Shown: positions 17,768 to 26,758, numbered from the stretch's first letter. The stretch: DNA of 64,000 bases from an uncultured Myxococcales bacterium (GCA_903842345.1 CAIMLR010000042.1:156857-220856), one strand, 5' to 3'. Numbers and translations are program-made. Notes: generated by a model from the letters alone, not told the origin.

Positions 17768-20409
17768 GGCTGGGGCGTCGCGTACACGGCGTCAACGAGG
17801 TAGAACTCGCACGCGGGCGGCTGCGTGCCGCTGGCCGACGGGCCGTTGTACAGCCGGATGCCGGTCAAGCCCGTCGCATCGCCGCTGTAGAGCGTGACCT
17901 TGGTGTTCTTGGTCGTGCTGTGGTTCTTGACCACGGGCGCCGTCAGCTCGCCGCTCGCCGTCAGCAAGTGATACTTCGCCACGGTGTTGTAGGTCGCCAT
18001 GGCCGGCGTGCACTCCTCGGAATTGGCGGGAATGCCCGGCGGGATCGCCGCCTCAATCTTGTAGTTGCCGATCAGCGGCTTGGGAAAGTTCCAGTCGACG
18101 TAGGCGCTCTGCTCCCAGTCGGCACGCATGACGATCATGCCGTTGACGCCAAAAGTCGGAAAGCGATTGAAGCAGCCAGTGTCCGCCTTGGCAGTGTTGG
18201 TGCAGTGCGTGATGTTGTAGGCGGAGAAGCCATTTTCCGGGTTGCAGCTGTAGCACGCCCAGCTCGAGCACGACTGGAAGTAGTCGACCGTCGGCTCCTT
18301 GGTGCAGCCGTCAATCGTCTGAGCGGTCTGCGCCTCGCAGGTGCCAAAGCCATTGCACAGGCCGGTCGGGCACGCGGTTTTGATCGGGTACGGATCCATG
18401 TAGCAACTGCCCAGGCTGCACTTGCCGTCGCCGCAGGTCGTGTTGAGCGAAGTGCAGTCCTTGGCCGCGCCGGACTTGCAGGTTCCGCCGGAGCAAACGT
18501 CGTTCAGCGTGCACGCGTCGCCGTCGTCGCAGCTGGCGGAGTTGTTGATCGACGCGCAGCCGCTGATCGGATTGCACGATTCCGTCGTGCACGGATTGCC
18601 GTCGTCGGCGCAATTGAGCGGCGCGCCGCCCACGCACACGCCGCCGGAGCACGTGTCCGTTTGCGTGCAAACGCTGCCATCGGTGCACGGCAGGGCGTTG
18701 TTGGTGTGCACGCAGCCCAACGTCGGATCGCACACGTCGTCCGTGCACAGGTTCTGGTCGCTGGCGCACGGCGGGCTTTGCGCGCCCACGCACGCGCCGC
18801 CGGAGCAGACGTCGCTGTCGGTGCAGGCGTTGCCGTCATTGCACGCGCCATTTTGCGGCGTGTGGGCGCAGCCGGTCAGCTTCTCGCAGGAATCCGCGGT
18901 GCACGGATTCAAGTCGTCGCAGTTCAGCTGCGCGCCGCCATTGCAGACGCCGGTGGTGCACGTTTCGCCATAGGTGCAGGCATCGCCGTCCTCGCAAACG
19001 CCGGTGCTGATTGTGTGCTTGCAGCCGCCCGCCACGTCGCAGGAATCCAGCGTGCACAGGTCGGCGTCCGTGCAGTCCACGGTCACGCCCGCCTTGCAGA
19101 CGCCGTCCTTGCACGCGTCGTTGCTGCTGCAGGCGTTGCCGTCGTCGCAGTTGAGCGCGTTGAACGTCGTGTTGCAGTTGCCGGTCTTGGAATCGCAGGT
19201 CTGGTCCGTGCAGCTGTTGCCATCGTCGCAGTTGTTGGTCTTGCCGGCGTTGCACACGCCGCCCGCGCAGTAGTCTCCCGTCGTGCAGATCTTGCCGTCG
19301 TCGCAGCCCGCCGAGTTGTTGGCGAACACGCAGCCGCCGCTCGGGTCGCATGTGTCGTCCGTGCACGGGTTGCCGTCGCTGCAGGTCTTGGCCGCGCCGG
19401 GCTTGCACACGCCGTTCTGGCAGGTGTCGTTGGCGGTGCATTCCGTGTTGTCGGCGTTGCACGGCGAGCCATCCAGCACGTTGTGCGTGCACGTGCCGGC
19501 GATCGCGTCGCACAGGTCCTGTGTGCAGCCGTTCTGATCGTCGCAGGCTGCGTTGTCGGTCTGGCCGTCGCAATCGTCGTCCTTGCCGTTGCAGACTTCC
19601 TTGCCGGGCTTGCCGCTGCACGGCTCCAGACCTTTGTCGGTGCAATGGCGCAAGCCGCCGCACGTCGCGCCGGTCGTGGCATCGGCCACCCAGCACGCCG
19701 TCGTCAGTTCCATGACCGTCGCGCGCGGCGAGCAGCCACACGCGCTGGCCGCCGCGCCGACGCCCGCGCCATGCCAGCACTGCTTGCGGGTCGCGCCGTC
19801 GACCGTCTTGCCGTCGCCGCAGGTGTAGCCCGTCGGGCAATCGGCCGCACTTGCGCAGTCCACGCCGCAGAAATGGCCCGCGTCGCCGTAGTCGAGACAC
19901 GCAGCCTGCTTGCCAACGCCCGGACTGTCGCAATCCGAGTTGGTGCTGCACGGATCGCAGAGCCAGCCCCATTTGGGCACGCAAATGGTGGAGATGTCGC
20001 CGCCGCCCGTGTTCACGCCCGCGCAGGCAAAGCCCTCGGGGCACAGGTCAAAACACTTGGCGGCGCAGATGTGGCCGGTGGGCGTGTCAATGCAGAGGCC
20101 GCCGTCGCAGTCCGCGTTTTCCTTGCACGGGCACCACGCGGCGCCGGTCGCAGCGCAGGTGTTTGTGCCGTCAGCGCTGAGTTGCGACGCATCGGCGGCC
20201 GCGTCCGAGGCGAGGAAATCAGCGGCGGAAACGTCCTTGGCGTCCGGGAACGCGGCAAACAGGTCGTCGCCCGCGCCGTTGACGGCATCCAACGCCTCAC
20301 CGCTCGCGGTCGGGGCATCGCTGCAACCGGCTGCCGTGAGGCAAAAGAGCAGAGCCGGAACAAGCACACGACCGAAGAACGGCGTGGAACGGGGACAATC
20401 AGCGATCAC
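17764..20409 (-). CDS. Cys-rich repeat lipoprotein with a C-terminal beta domain
   Basis: About 881 residues from the GTG at 20409, chosen because GAGG lies six bases upstream and the signal peptide ends in AAGC about 29 residues in; a GTG at 20421 is the alternative. After a short Asp/Ala tether come Cys-pair modules, a CNGKDDDCDG motif of the type found in MopE-like proteins, then 14 Cys-rich units (see repeat entry), and a final Cys-poor domain of about 170 residues with alternating strands. The protein must sit outside the cytoplasm, where its roughly 100 Cys can form disulfides. Such proteins are common in Myxococcota; adhesion or surface structure is a guess. It overlaps recX by 4 bp. 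Confidence 0.85.
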   Translation of the reverse strand: MIADCPRSTPFFGRVLVPALLFCLTAAGCSDAPTASGEALDAVNGAGDDLFAAFPDAKDVSAADFLASDAAADASQLSADGTNTCAATGAAWCPCKENADCDGGLCIDTPTGHICAAKCFDLCPEGFACAGVNTGGGDISTICVPKWGWLCDPCSTNSDCDSPGVGKQAACLDYGDAGHFCGVDCASAADCPTGYTCGDGKTVDGATRKQCWHGAGVGAAASACGCSPRATVMELTTACWVADATTGATCGGLRHCTDKGLEPCSGKPGKEVCNGKDDDCDGQTDNAACDDQNGCTQDLCDAIAGTCTHNVLDGSPCNADNTECTANDTCQNGVCKPGAAKTCSDGNPCTDDTCDPSGGCVFANNSAGCDDGKICTTGDYCAGGVCNAGKTNNCDDGNSCTDQTCDSKTGNCNTTFNALNCDDGNACSSNDACKDGVCKAGVTVDCTDADLCTLDSCDVAGGCKHTISTGVCEDGDACTYGETCTTGVCNGGAQLNCDDLNPCTADSCEKLTGCAHTPQNGACNDGNACTDSDVCSGGACVGAQSPPCASDQNLCTDDVCDPTLGCVHTNNALPCTDGSVCTQTDTCSGGVCVGGAPLNCADDGNPCTTESCNPISGCASINNSASCDDGDACTLNDVCSGGTCKSGAAKDCTSLNTTCGDGKCSLGSCYMDPYPIKTACPTGLCNGFGTCEAQTAQTIDGCTKEPTVDYFQSCSSWACYSCNPENGFSAYNITHCTNTAKADTGCFNRFPTFGVNGMIVMRADWEQSAYVDWNFPKPLIGNYKIEAAIPPGIPANSEECTPAMATYNTVAKYHLLTASGELTAPVVKNHSTTKNTKVTLYSGDATGLTGIRLYNGPSASGTQPPACEFYLVDAVYATPQP
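18454..19545 (-). repeat. Seven alternating pairs of Cys-rich protein repeats
   Basis: Within the lipoprotein, two unit types of about 26-28 residues alternate seven times. Type A follows CDDGNxCTxDxCDxxxGC and usually ends a few residues after a His or Asn. Type B follows CxDGxxCTxxDxCxxGxC and ends in a Gly/Ala-rich loop. Every unit starts with Cys-Asp-rich residues that look suited to calcium binding. The DNA copies have diverged, so this is a protein-level repeat, not a recent tandem duplication. Confidence 0.8.
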
Positions 20410-20489
20410 TGCGGGCCTCACGAGACATCGATTGGCCCAGCATGATACCGGTTCGGCGAAGGCCAATGCAACAGATCGGCAACACACAG

Positions 20490-21299
20490 CTATCGGCGGT
20501 GGTCTTCAGGCCCCACCGCCGCCTCGGGACGCTGGAGCAGCAGAAAGACTTCGCGGTTGCCCATCGGTCCGCTGAGCTCGCTCTCCGCCGTCGCCAGCAG
20601 CGTCAGGCCCAGATCGCGGGCGGCGTCCTGCACGGATTTCACCGCCTGCCAGCGCGCGCCATCGTCCGCCACCACGCCACCGGCCGGCACCAGACTGGCC
20701 GGCAGCTCAAACTGCGGCTTGACCAGCACCAGCAAATGACCGCCGGTCCGCACCAGGCCAACGAGCACGGGCAGCACCGCGCGCGCGCCGATGAAGCTCA
20801 CGTCCATCACCAGCAGGTCGGCGAGCCACGGCATTTGCGCGCGGGTCATCGCGCGGGCGTGGGTGCGCTCCACCACGGTGACGCGCGGATCGCGGCGGAG
20901 TTTGTCCGCCAACAGGCCGTGGCCCACGTCGATGGCGACGACATGGGCGGCGCCGCGTTGCAGCAGGCAATCGGTGAAACCGCCGGTCGAGGCGCCCACA
21001 TCGGCGCAGTTCAGCCCGGTTACGTCCAGCCCCATGTGCCGCAGCGCGCCGTCCAGCTTGATGCCGCCGCGCGACACAAACGGCATCGGCGGACCGCCAA
21101 TCAGCCGCACCGGCGCGTCCAACGGCACCAGCGTCCCCGGCTTGTCCACCTTGCGTTCGCCGACCATGACCTTGCCGGCCATCACCAGACCCGCGGATTC
21201 CCGCAGATCGCCGCACAGGCCGGCGTGCACCAGCCGCTCGTCCAGTCGCTCAGTGCGCACCTTCTGGCTCACGACAATCCCGCTGTCTGTGTCGAACAT
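20490..21299 (-). CDS. tlyA: TlyA-family rRNA 2'-O-methyltransferase
   Basis: 269 residues from the ATG at 21299, which has GGAGG with 5-base spacing; a GTG four codons upstream overlaps that site and is less likely. The N-terminal S4 RNA-binding domain reads RLDERLVHAGL...SAGLVMAGKV. The FtsJ-like methyltransferase has SRGGIKLDGAL, the SAM loop DVGASTGGFTDCLLQRGA, DVSFI and VKPQFE. TlyA enzymes methylate the 2'-OH of C1409 in 16S rRNA and, in some bacteria, C1920 in 23S rRNA, which sets sensitivity to capreomycin. It lies 75 bp downstream of xseB, as is common in many genomes. Confidence 0.92.
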   Translation of the reverse strand: MFDTDSGIVVSQKVRTERLDERLVHAGLCGDLRESAGLVMAGKVMVGERKVDKPGTLVPLDAPVRLIGGPPMPFVSRGGIKLDGALRHMGLDVTGLNCADVGASTGGFTDCLLQRGAAHVVAIDVGHGLLADKLRRDPRVTVVERTHARAMTRAQMPWLADLLVMDVSFIGARAVLPVLVGLVRTGGHLLVLVKPQFELPASLVPAGGVVADDGARWQAVKSVQDAARDLGLTLLATAESELSGPMGNREVFLLLQRPEAAVGPEDHRR

Positions 21300-21374
21300 G
21301 CTGTCCTCCACGTCAGGTCGCAGTTGCGCAACCTGTTACGTGGGGTGCCGGGTTCTGATGAAAAGTTCAACGCG

Positions 21375-21647
21375 CTACGCCGGCTCGTCGAGCGGCTTCA
21401 ATTCCGGCTTGTCCGGGGAGCCAGCGATCTGCTCCAGCCGGTGCTCGGCGGCGTCGAGGATCGCCGCGGCTTTGCGCGAAATCGCCATGCCGGTGTCAAA
21501 CGCCGCGAGGCTGTCTTCCAGCGAGAGCTGGCCTGACTCCAACTGCGCCACCAGCTTGTCCAGCTGATCGACAAGCTTCTCAAACGACGCGGGCGGTTCG
21601 GCCGAGGTCACTTCTGGCTGGGGAAACAGGTCGGGAGTCTTGGCCAT
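21375..21647 (-). CDS. xseB: Exodeoxyribonuclease VII small subunit
   Basis: 90 residues. The hallmark of XseB is seen: FEKLVDQLDKLVAQLESGQLSLEDSL followed by a second helix with E-rich spacing (quoted here in part as LEDSLAAFDTGM). It binds the XseA large subunit to form the nuclease that degrades single-stranded DNA. xseA is not in the window. GAGG precedes the ATG by six bases. The gene is followed by tlyA, its usual neighbour. Confidence 0.92.
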   Translation of the reverse strand: MAKTPDLFPQPEVTSAEPPASFEKLVDQLDKLVAQLESGQLSLEDSLAAFDTGMAISRKAAAILDAAEHRLEQIAGSPDKPELKPLDEPA

Positions 21648-21719
21648 GGCTGCCTCACACGTTGCGGGCCGCGTTGTAGCAGGTTGCCTGTCCGGTGGCT
21701 AGATTGCTGGCTTGCCGCG

Positions 21720-23105
21720 CTACCGCAACCGCAGCACCTCGCCCCAGACGCCGGGCACCAGGCGCACGCCGCGGCCGTCGATCACCCACGTTGGCGCATG
21801 CCACAGCAGGCCCGGACGCGGCGGCAGCGTCCATTGTCCGGGATGCCAGAGCCAGATTCGGCCGTCCCAATACCACGCGCCAGCCAGCCACACCGCGTCT
21901 GGCAGCGGCGGCGGCGGCGCAACCTCAACCTGAACAAGCGGCGGCGGTGCGGGCGCGACAATCGTGGCCTGTGCCACCAGGTCCTGCTGCGGCACGCGCC
22001 ACCAGCCGCCCAACCAGAACCAGGCAAATCCGGTCCACTGCCAGTAGCCCGCCACCCACTCCGCGTGCAAGGACGGCTGCGGGGGCGGCATCTCCGTCTG
22101 CGCCACCGGCGGCGGCCCTTCGGGCGGGCGTGGCTGGGGCGCAGTCACCACCGGCGCAGCGCCGACGATCGGCACCGCCGCCTGCGCCCGCGGGTGCGGC
22201 GCGTTCCACGACGCGACATACGCGTCATAGCCGCCCTTGCCCCAACAATCCTCGTCGGCGTGGTGGGCATTGCAGCGCTCCTGCCGCGCCTGGTATGCGC
22301 GATTCGCCTCCTCCTGCTGCCGCTTCGCGTCCGCTTCCGCCTCACGGCGCGCCTTGTGCAGATAGGCGATGTACTCCGCCTCGGGCACCGTCGGCTCGGC
22401 CACTTCGTGGACCCACTGCAGCGTCGCGCCGTCCCAGTCATTGGGCTCGTCGGACCACAGCGTGACCTCCAGCACGGCGTCCGGCGCGATTTGCGGCGTG
22501 CCAATCAGGTCCACGCTCGGCCACGTGAACGACGCGAGGCGGAAGTTGCCGCTGCCTTCCGCGAGCGACTCGCCGGGGTTCAGCGCGACCAACTGGGCGG
22601 CGACCACGGGCTGGGGCGCGGCCGGCAAAGGCGGCGGTACGGGCGTTGCGGGCGTCGGCACGGCATACGGCGGCGGCGGCGGTTGCCAGGCCAACGGCGG
22701 CGGCTGCCATGGCGGCGGCGGCTCCACCGGAATCTGGGGCGGCGGCGCGATCGGTTCCGGGGCAATCGCGGCCGGCCTCTCCACGCAGCGCTGGTTATCC
22801 GGCTTCTGGTCGCCTTGCAGCGACGCGTACGTCCCATTTTGCACAACGTGCTGGGTGGCAAACTGGCCCTCCGAGACGCGCCTGCCGTCCAGCTTGATCG
22901 TGTAGCGCCCAACCACCGCATGCGGGGCAAAACCGCCGATGGCCAGCTTTTCGCCCCAGCGCGCGCCTTTCAAATGCAGGGAGAGCGTGAACGGCCCTTG
23001 GCCACACGGCGCGGAGAAGCCATACGCCAAGGCGGCGTCCTGGCGGTACTGCAGGGCGGGCGCGCAAGCGGTGGCAAGCAGAAGGACGAGAATCAGATGG
23101 CGCAT
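21720..23105 (-). CDS. Proline-rich lipoprotein with YXWGXW-like repeats
   Basis: 461 residues from the ATG at 23105 (GGAG six bases upstream). The signal peptide ends in LLATAC, giving an acylated Cys at about residue 14. Segment 100-170 is rich in Pro and Trp (runs of PPP and WQPPP). The middle has a charged coiled segment with many Arg, Glu and Ala (around 260-310). The C-terminal 120 residues hold repeats such as WVAGYWQWTG and WLAGAWYWDG, the YXWGXW type of outer-membrane-associated lipoproteins. Function is unknown; structural or binding roles at the cell surface are likely. Confidence 0.78.
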   Translation of the reverse strand: MRHLILVLLLATACAPALQYRQDAALAYGFSAPCGQGPFTLSLHLKGARWGEKLAIGGFAPHAVVGRYTIKLDGRRVSEGQFATQHVVQNGTYASLQGDQKPDNQRCVERPAAIAPEPIAPPPQIPVEPPPPWQPPPLAWQPPPPPYAVPTPATPVPPPLPAAPQPVVAAQLVALNPGESLAEGSGNFRLASFTWPSVDLIGTPQIAPDAVLEVTLWSDEPNDWDGATLQWVHEVAEPTVPEAEYIAYLHKARREAEADAKRQQEEANRAYQARQERCNAHHADEDCWGKGGYDAYVASWNAPHPRAQAAVPIVGAAPVVTAPQPRPPEGPPPVAQTEMPPPQPSLHAEWVAGYWQWTGFAWFWLGGWWRVPQQDLVAQATIVAPAPPPLVQVEVAPPPPLPDAVWLAGAWYWDGRIWLWHPGQWTLPPRPGLLWHAPTWVIDGRGVRLVPGVWGEVLRLR

Positions 23106-23156
23106 GGACAGCTCCGGGGTAGCTGCCTGACTCAACGGCTGGCGCCCGCGGACAAT

Positions 23157-23705
23157 TCAGCGACGCGCGGACGGTTCATCCAACTTGCGAATCGCGGCAT
23201 CCAGCGCCGCGCGCACGACCGGATCGGCCTCCCGGGCACGCCGCTGTACCGCCAGCGCGCGGGTCTGCGGCCGATCGGCGCAGTAGCCCAGGCCCCGTGC
23301 GGTCGCGGCGCGCACGGCTGCGGACGGATCGGCCAACAGCAGCGCCACCGTCGACGCCGTTCCCGACGGATGGCGGCGCGCCGGACCCGCGAGCCACGCC
23401 AGCGCGGCGGTCGCCCGCAGATTGTCATCGCGCAGGGTGAGCAGCTTGCGCATGCGGGTCTCAGCCGGCGCATCGTCCAGCAGGCTCAATAGCCCAATGG
23501 CGCGACTGCGCACGAAAAGCACCTCGTGACCGTCCCGCACGACCTGATCCAGCAAGTCCACCGTCCGCGATCCGCCAGCGCGCTGGACTTGCGCGGGCGT
23601 CGGCGCGGAATCCAGCGCTTGCAACCAGTTGCGCAGCGCGACGGGCACTTCAGCGGCATGCACCGGCCAAGCAAGAAGCAGGCAAATCAGCATCCAAACG
23701 CGCAC
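23157..23705 (-). CDS. Exported HEAT-like repeat protein
   Basis: 182 residues from a GTG at 23705, chosen because a perfect AGGAGG (23716-23711) lies 5 bases upstream; a longer frame starting at 23768 lacks this. The signal peptide is VRVWMLICLLLAWPVHA. The rest is paired helices such as VLFVRSRAIGLLSLL and AVRAATARGLGYCA, typical of HEAT or Armadillo-like repeats used for protein binding. It is 47 bp downstream of the metallopeptidase gene and on the same strand, so probably co-expressed with it. Confidence 0.75.
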   Translation of the reverse strand: MRVWMLICLLLAWPVHAAEVPVALRNWLQALDSAPTPAQVQRAGGSRTVDLLDQVVRDGHEVLFVRSRAIGLLSLLDDAPAETRMRKLLTLRDDNLRATAALAWLAGPARRHPSGTASTVALLLADPSAAVRAATARGLGYCADRPQTRALAVQRRAREADPVVRAALDAAIRKLDEPSARR

Positions 23706-23752
23706 GGCAACCTCCTGGTTGCATGGTGCGGCAACGCCGCGCGGGTGTCGAG

Positions 23753-24934
23753 TCATGGCCTCACCCACGGCCCGCCCAGCGCCACCGCGGCCTGCTGGGC
23801 GGTCAACTGGAGGCGCGCCGGGTCGGGCGCGTAGTACATCAGGTTGTCCGGCGTCGGCGCGGTGTCTGGCAAACGATCTTCAATCGCCGTCTCGCCCTGG
23901 GCGTGCGCCTCCACGACGTGGAACAAACCGAGGCAGTGACCGATCTCATGGGCCATGACCACGCCGAGGATGTCCGGCGCGTCGTATTTCAGCGCCAAGG
24001 CGATCCCCGTCCGCGGCCCGCCCATGGCAAACGGCGTCGGCAGCCCCGCTGTGAAGCCCGCCGCCGGCACCAGGCCGCTGCTGGTCTGCAGATCCACCGA
24101 CTCCAGCAGGAAGATCGGCAGGCCCGGCGGCTGGCCCGCCGTAAGCCGCAGCAACGCCGCGAGCTGGCTATCCGCGCCGTCGTCGTGCGTCACGCTCAGC
24201 GCTTTGGCCGGCACGTCAAAGTAGCGCACGGTTCCCACGTGAATGCCGGCTGGCCCCCACGCTTGCTCCACCACCTGCAGCGCGTCGCGCACGCGTGGGT
24301 GATCGGGCGCAGTCGCCGCCGTGATCCCGCGCGCGCCCGTCAGGCACAGGTTCAGGTCGATCGCCCCCGCCGCGATGTCCGGCTTGTGCAGCAGGTCGAT
24401 TTGCACGTCCAGCGTCGTCGCCGTCGGTTGGCGCGCCTCCGTCTGCGGGTCGTAGTCAAAGGCAAAAGCCAGCAGCCGCCAGGCGCCGGGCGTCACGGCA
24501 ATTTGCGGCGCGTTTGGAACCAGGAAAGCCGCTTGCCACGCGGACGCCCGCGCGCGCTCCTGGCCACCGAGGTACAGCCACGGCTGATCGGCGGACTTCA
24601 GCCAATTGCCCGGCACGAGGGCCGCGTCGGGTGCCACAAGTTCAGCGAGCTGCAGCACGTGACCCGCCGGCGACGCGAGCTGAATCTGGAGCGCCGTGGT
24701 GCCCTCAGGCACGGTGAACGCCACCGCTTCGCTCCAGCCGATGGCCGAGGTCTTGGCCTGGACGGGCGGCAGGGTCACCCGCCAAACGTCTTCGCCCCAG
24801 ATGAATGCATCGCTGCTGTCGATTGTCGCATCCTCGGGGGCAGAAAATGGCGGCACTTCAGCGACATGGCAGCCGGCGCAAAAAAATGTCAGACAAAGTG
24901 CCACGACCGGAAATAGACGCCGCGGGTCGTGCAT
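23753..24934 (-). CDS. Metzincin-like metallopeptidase lipoprotein
   Basis: 393 residues from the ATG at 24934. The signal peptide ends in FCAGC (Cys22). The zinc site HEIGHCLGLFH (HExxHxxGxxH) lies near residue 325, followed about 35 residues later by NLMYY, which fits the Met-turn of metzincins (matrixin or pappalysin-like). The N-terminal 250 residues look like a beta-sandwich with Trp and Pro, perhaps a substrate-binding or carbohydrate-like domain. The protein would cleave proteins outside the cytoplasm. Substrates are unknown. Confidence 0.8.
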   Translation of the reverse strand: MHDPRRLFPVVALCLTFFCAGCHVAEVPPFSAPEDATIDSSDAFIWGEDVWRVTLPPVQAKTSAIGWSEAVAFTVPEGTTALQIQLASPAGHVLQLAELVAPDAALVPGNWLKSADQPWLYLGGQERARASAWQAAFLVPNAPQIAVTPGAWRLLAFAFDYDPQTEARQPTATTLDVQIDLLHKPDIAAGAIDLNLCLTGARGITAATAPDHPRVRDALQVVEQAWGPAGIHVGTVRYFDVPAKALSVTHDDGADSQLAALLRLTAGQPPGLPIFLLESVDLQTSSGLVPAAGFTAGLPTPFAMGGPRTGIALALKYDAPDILGVVMAHEIGHCLGLFHVVEAHAQGETAIEDRLPDTAPTPDNLMYYAPDPARLQLTAQQAAVALGGPWVRP

Positions 24935-24999
24935 TGTAGCTGTGTGCCCGCCGCGATGTTCCTCCCCACATCGCGTTTGAAGGGCAGATAGATTGCGAC

Positions 25000-25047
25000 T
25001 GCCTGGGTCGGGTCCCGACCCTCCCCCAAAAAAGCCCGGCCCAGGCA
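25000..25047. repeat. Nested inverted repeats upstream of amtB
   Basis: Inner arms GGGTCGGG (25005-25012) and CCCGACCC (25014-25021) form a near-closed palindrome around one T. Outer arms TGCCTGGG (25000-25007) and CCCAGGCA (25040-25047) are also exact. The two pairings share bases and compete, as in switch-like leaders. There is no T-run after the hairpin on the plus strand. It could be a protein site or RNA structure if transcription starts upstream. Confidence 0.4.
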
Positions 25048-25127
25048 GGCCGCGATCGCCCGAAGACCCCAAGGCCTTGGCCGACATGCCAGTGCACGCG
25101 CCGCGTTGATCCCCCGCGGCGTGTGTC

Positions 25128-25142
25128 TGGCGTGGTTGCTGC
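25128..25142 (+). promoter_or_regulatory. Weak sigma-54-like site before amtB
   Basis: TGGC (25128-25131) and TGC (25140-25142) place GG and GC 10 bases apart, as in -24/-12 promoters, but only the core positions match. Ammonium transporter genes are often sigma-54-dependent, and an NtrC-type activator is in the window, so the site is noted with low weight. Confidence 0.2.
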
Positions 25143-25299
25143 CTGTCGATGTTGCCGTCCATTGCCCTCCACCCCGATCGTCAACTTTCCTGCAACGAAC
25201 GCAAGTTCACCCTTGCGCCGCGCCAATCGGTCCGGTACACGGAGAGTGACGCATCGCGTTATTGACACATTTTTGAAACAAACCACACCCGCCAAGACC

Positions 25300-26667
25300 A
25301 TGACGACCGACACGCAAGTCAACAAAACCAAACCGCTTCTCGCCTTCATCGGATTTGCCGCAATCGCCATCTGGGCGGCCATGACGCCGCCTGCGGGACC
25401 CAGCGGCGGCGCGGCCAAGCTCGATTCCGGCGACACCGCGTGGATGCTCACGGCCAGCGCGCTGGTGCTCCTGATGACGCCCGGTCTGTCCTTTTTCTAC
25501 GGCGGCATGGTGCGCGGCAAGAACGTGCTCTCCACGATGCTGCAGAGCTTCATCGCCATGGGCGTCGTCAGCGTGCTCTGGGTGGTCGTGGGCTTCTCGC
25601 TGGCGTTTGGCGATTCAATCGGCGGCGTGATCGGCAATCCGCTGACGTTCCTGATGATGCGCGGCGTGGACGGCGATCCGCACGCGACGCTGTCACCCAC
25701 CTTCCCGCTCGCGCTCTTCGCCATCTTCCAGCTGAAATTCGCCATCATCACGCCCGCACTCATCACCGGCAGCTTCGCCGAGCGCGTGCGCTTCTCCAGC
25801 TACATCTGGTTCATCGCGCTGTTCACGCTCCTGATCTACTGCCCATTGGCGCACATGACGTGGCATCCGGACGGCTTGCTGCACAAATACGGCGTCCTGG
25901 ATTTTGCCGGCGGCACCGTCGTCCACATGTCAGCAGGCTTGGCGGCGCTCGTCGGCGCGCTCGTGCTGGGACCGCGACAGGATCTGCGGCACGGCGAGCA
26001 GCACAGCCCCGCGCATATCCCCTTTGTGCTGCTCGGCACCGGAATGCTGTGGTTTGGCTGGTTTGGCTTCAACGCCGGCTCCGCGCTGGGCGCCAACACC
26101 GTCGCAGTCCACGCCTTCCTCACAACGAACACCGCGTCCGCCTCGGCGATGATCGCCTGGTTGCTTGTGGACGGCCTGCGCGGCGGCAAAGCCACGGCCA
26201 TGGGCGCGTGCATCGGCGCGGTCGTCGGCCTGGTCGCGATCACGCCCGCAGCCGGCTACGTGAGCACGGGGTCCAGCATCTTCATCGGGGCCTTTGCGTC
26301 GGTCGTTTCCAACCTCGCTGTGCACTGGAAAACGCGCGCCGGCGTCGACGACACACTCGACGTTTTTCCCTGCCACGGCGTCGGCGGCATCATCGGAATG
26401 ATCCTGACGGGCGTCATGGCCGACAAAACGGTGAACGCTGGCGGCGAGAACGGTCTCCTGCACGGCAATCCGACGCTGTTTGTCCATCACATGGTGGCGC
26501 TGGTCGCGGTCGCGATCGGCGTGATGGTGGGCAGCTGGCTGATCTTCAAGGCCGTCGACGCGCTCTCACCGCTGCGCGTTTCACCGGAACAGGAAGCCAT
26601 TGGTTTGGACCTCAGCCAACACGGCGAGTCGATTCTCGACGCCGATCCCGTCCAGACCGCGGTGTAG
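25300..26667 (+). CDS. amtB: Ammonium transporter (Amt/AmtB)
   Basis: 455 residues, about 11-12 transmembrane helices. Typical Amt stretches are present: WMLTASALVLLMTPGLSFFYGG with the family's MTPGLSFFYGG motif, a DFAGGTVVHMSAG helix carrying the first pore His, and FPCHGVGGIIG carrying the second. The first 45 residues include a hydrophobic helix before the core. It conducts ammonia across the inner membrane. The start ATG at 25300 is preferred over upstream codons, although the Shine-Dalgarno sequence is weak. No glnK lies next to it, which is unusual since PII proteins normally gate AmtB. Confidence 0.95.
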   Translation: MTTDTQVNKTKPLLAFIGFAAIAIWAAMTPPAGPSGGAAKLDSGDTAWMLTASALVLLMTPGLSFFYGGMVRGKNVLSTMLQSFIAMGVVSVLWVVVGFSLAFGDSIGGVIGNPLTFLMMRGVDGDPHATLSPTFPLALFAIFQLKFAIITPALITGSFAERVRFSSYIWFIALFTLLIYCPLAHMTWHPDGLLHKYGVLDFAGGTVVHMSAGLAALVGALVLGPRQDLRHGEQHSPAHIPFVLLGTGMLWFGWFGFNAGSALGANTVAVHAFLTTNTASASAMIAWLLVDGLRGGKATAMGACIGAVVGLVAITPAAGYVSTGSSIFIGAFASVVSNLAVHWKTRAGVDDTLDVFPCHGVGGIIGMILTGVMADKTVNAGGENGLLHGNPTLFVHHMVALVAVAIGVMVGSWLIFKAVDALSPLRVSPEQEAIGLDLSQHGESILDADPVQTAV

Positions 26668-26721
26668 CGGCGTCGCAGCTCGCGGATTCACCCGCCAAGT
26701 TCCCGTGGTGGATCGCGGAGC

Positions 26722-26750
26722 TTGTGCCCGCTTGCCGCGTGCGCTAAACC
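26722..26750 (+). promoter_or_regulatory. Weak promoter placing the start at the ATG of 26759
   Basis: TTGTGC (26722-26727), 17 bases, then TAAACC (26745-26750). The -10 is only 3/6. The ATG at 26759 is 8 bases beyond it and lacks a Shine-Dalgarno sequence, which would fit a leaderless mRNA. Confidence 0.25.
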
Positions 26751-26758
26751 GTGCCGCC

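Larger units (their letters stand above)
24935..25299. other. Divergent intergenic region between metallopeptidase and amtB
   Basis: 365 bp with no gene that I can support. It holds two nested inverted repeats around 25000-25047 and a weak -24/-12-like site at 25128-25142. TTGACA at 25262-25267 has no acceptable -10 at the right distance. Confidence 0.6.

Noticed and set aside
18454-19545. CRISPR-like regular repeats
   Set aside because: The periodicity is at protein level within one open frame; DNA copies differ at many positions and there are no unique spacers of fixed size.
17920-20445. 841-codon plus-strand open frame of Ala/Val/Arg
   Set aside because: Antisense to the Cys-rich repeat gene; its regularity comes from the repeats on the other strand.
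25005-25047. Intrinsic terminator
   Set aside because: Hairpins are strong but no T-run follows on the plus strand, and on the minus strand no gene ends there.
25262-25267. TTGACA just upstream of amtB as a -35
   Set aside because: No -10-like hexamer 16-18 bases downstream; also one base too short for a -24/-12 promoter with the following TTGA.
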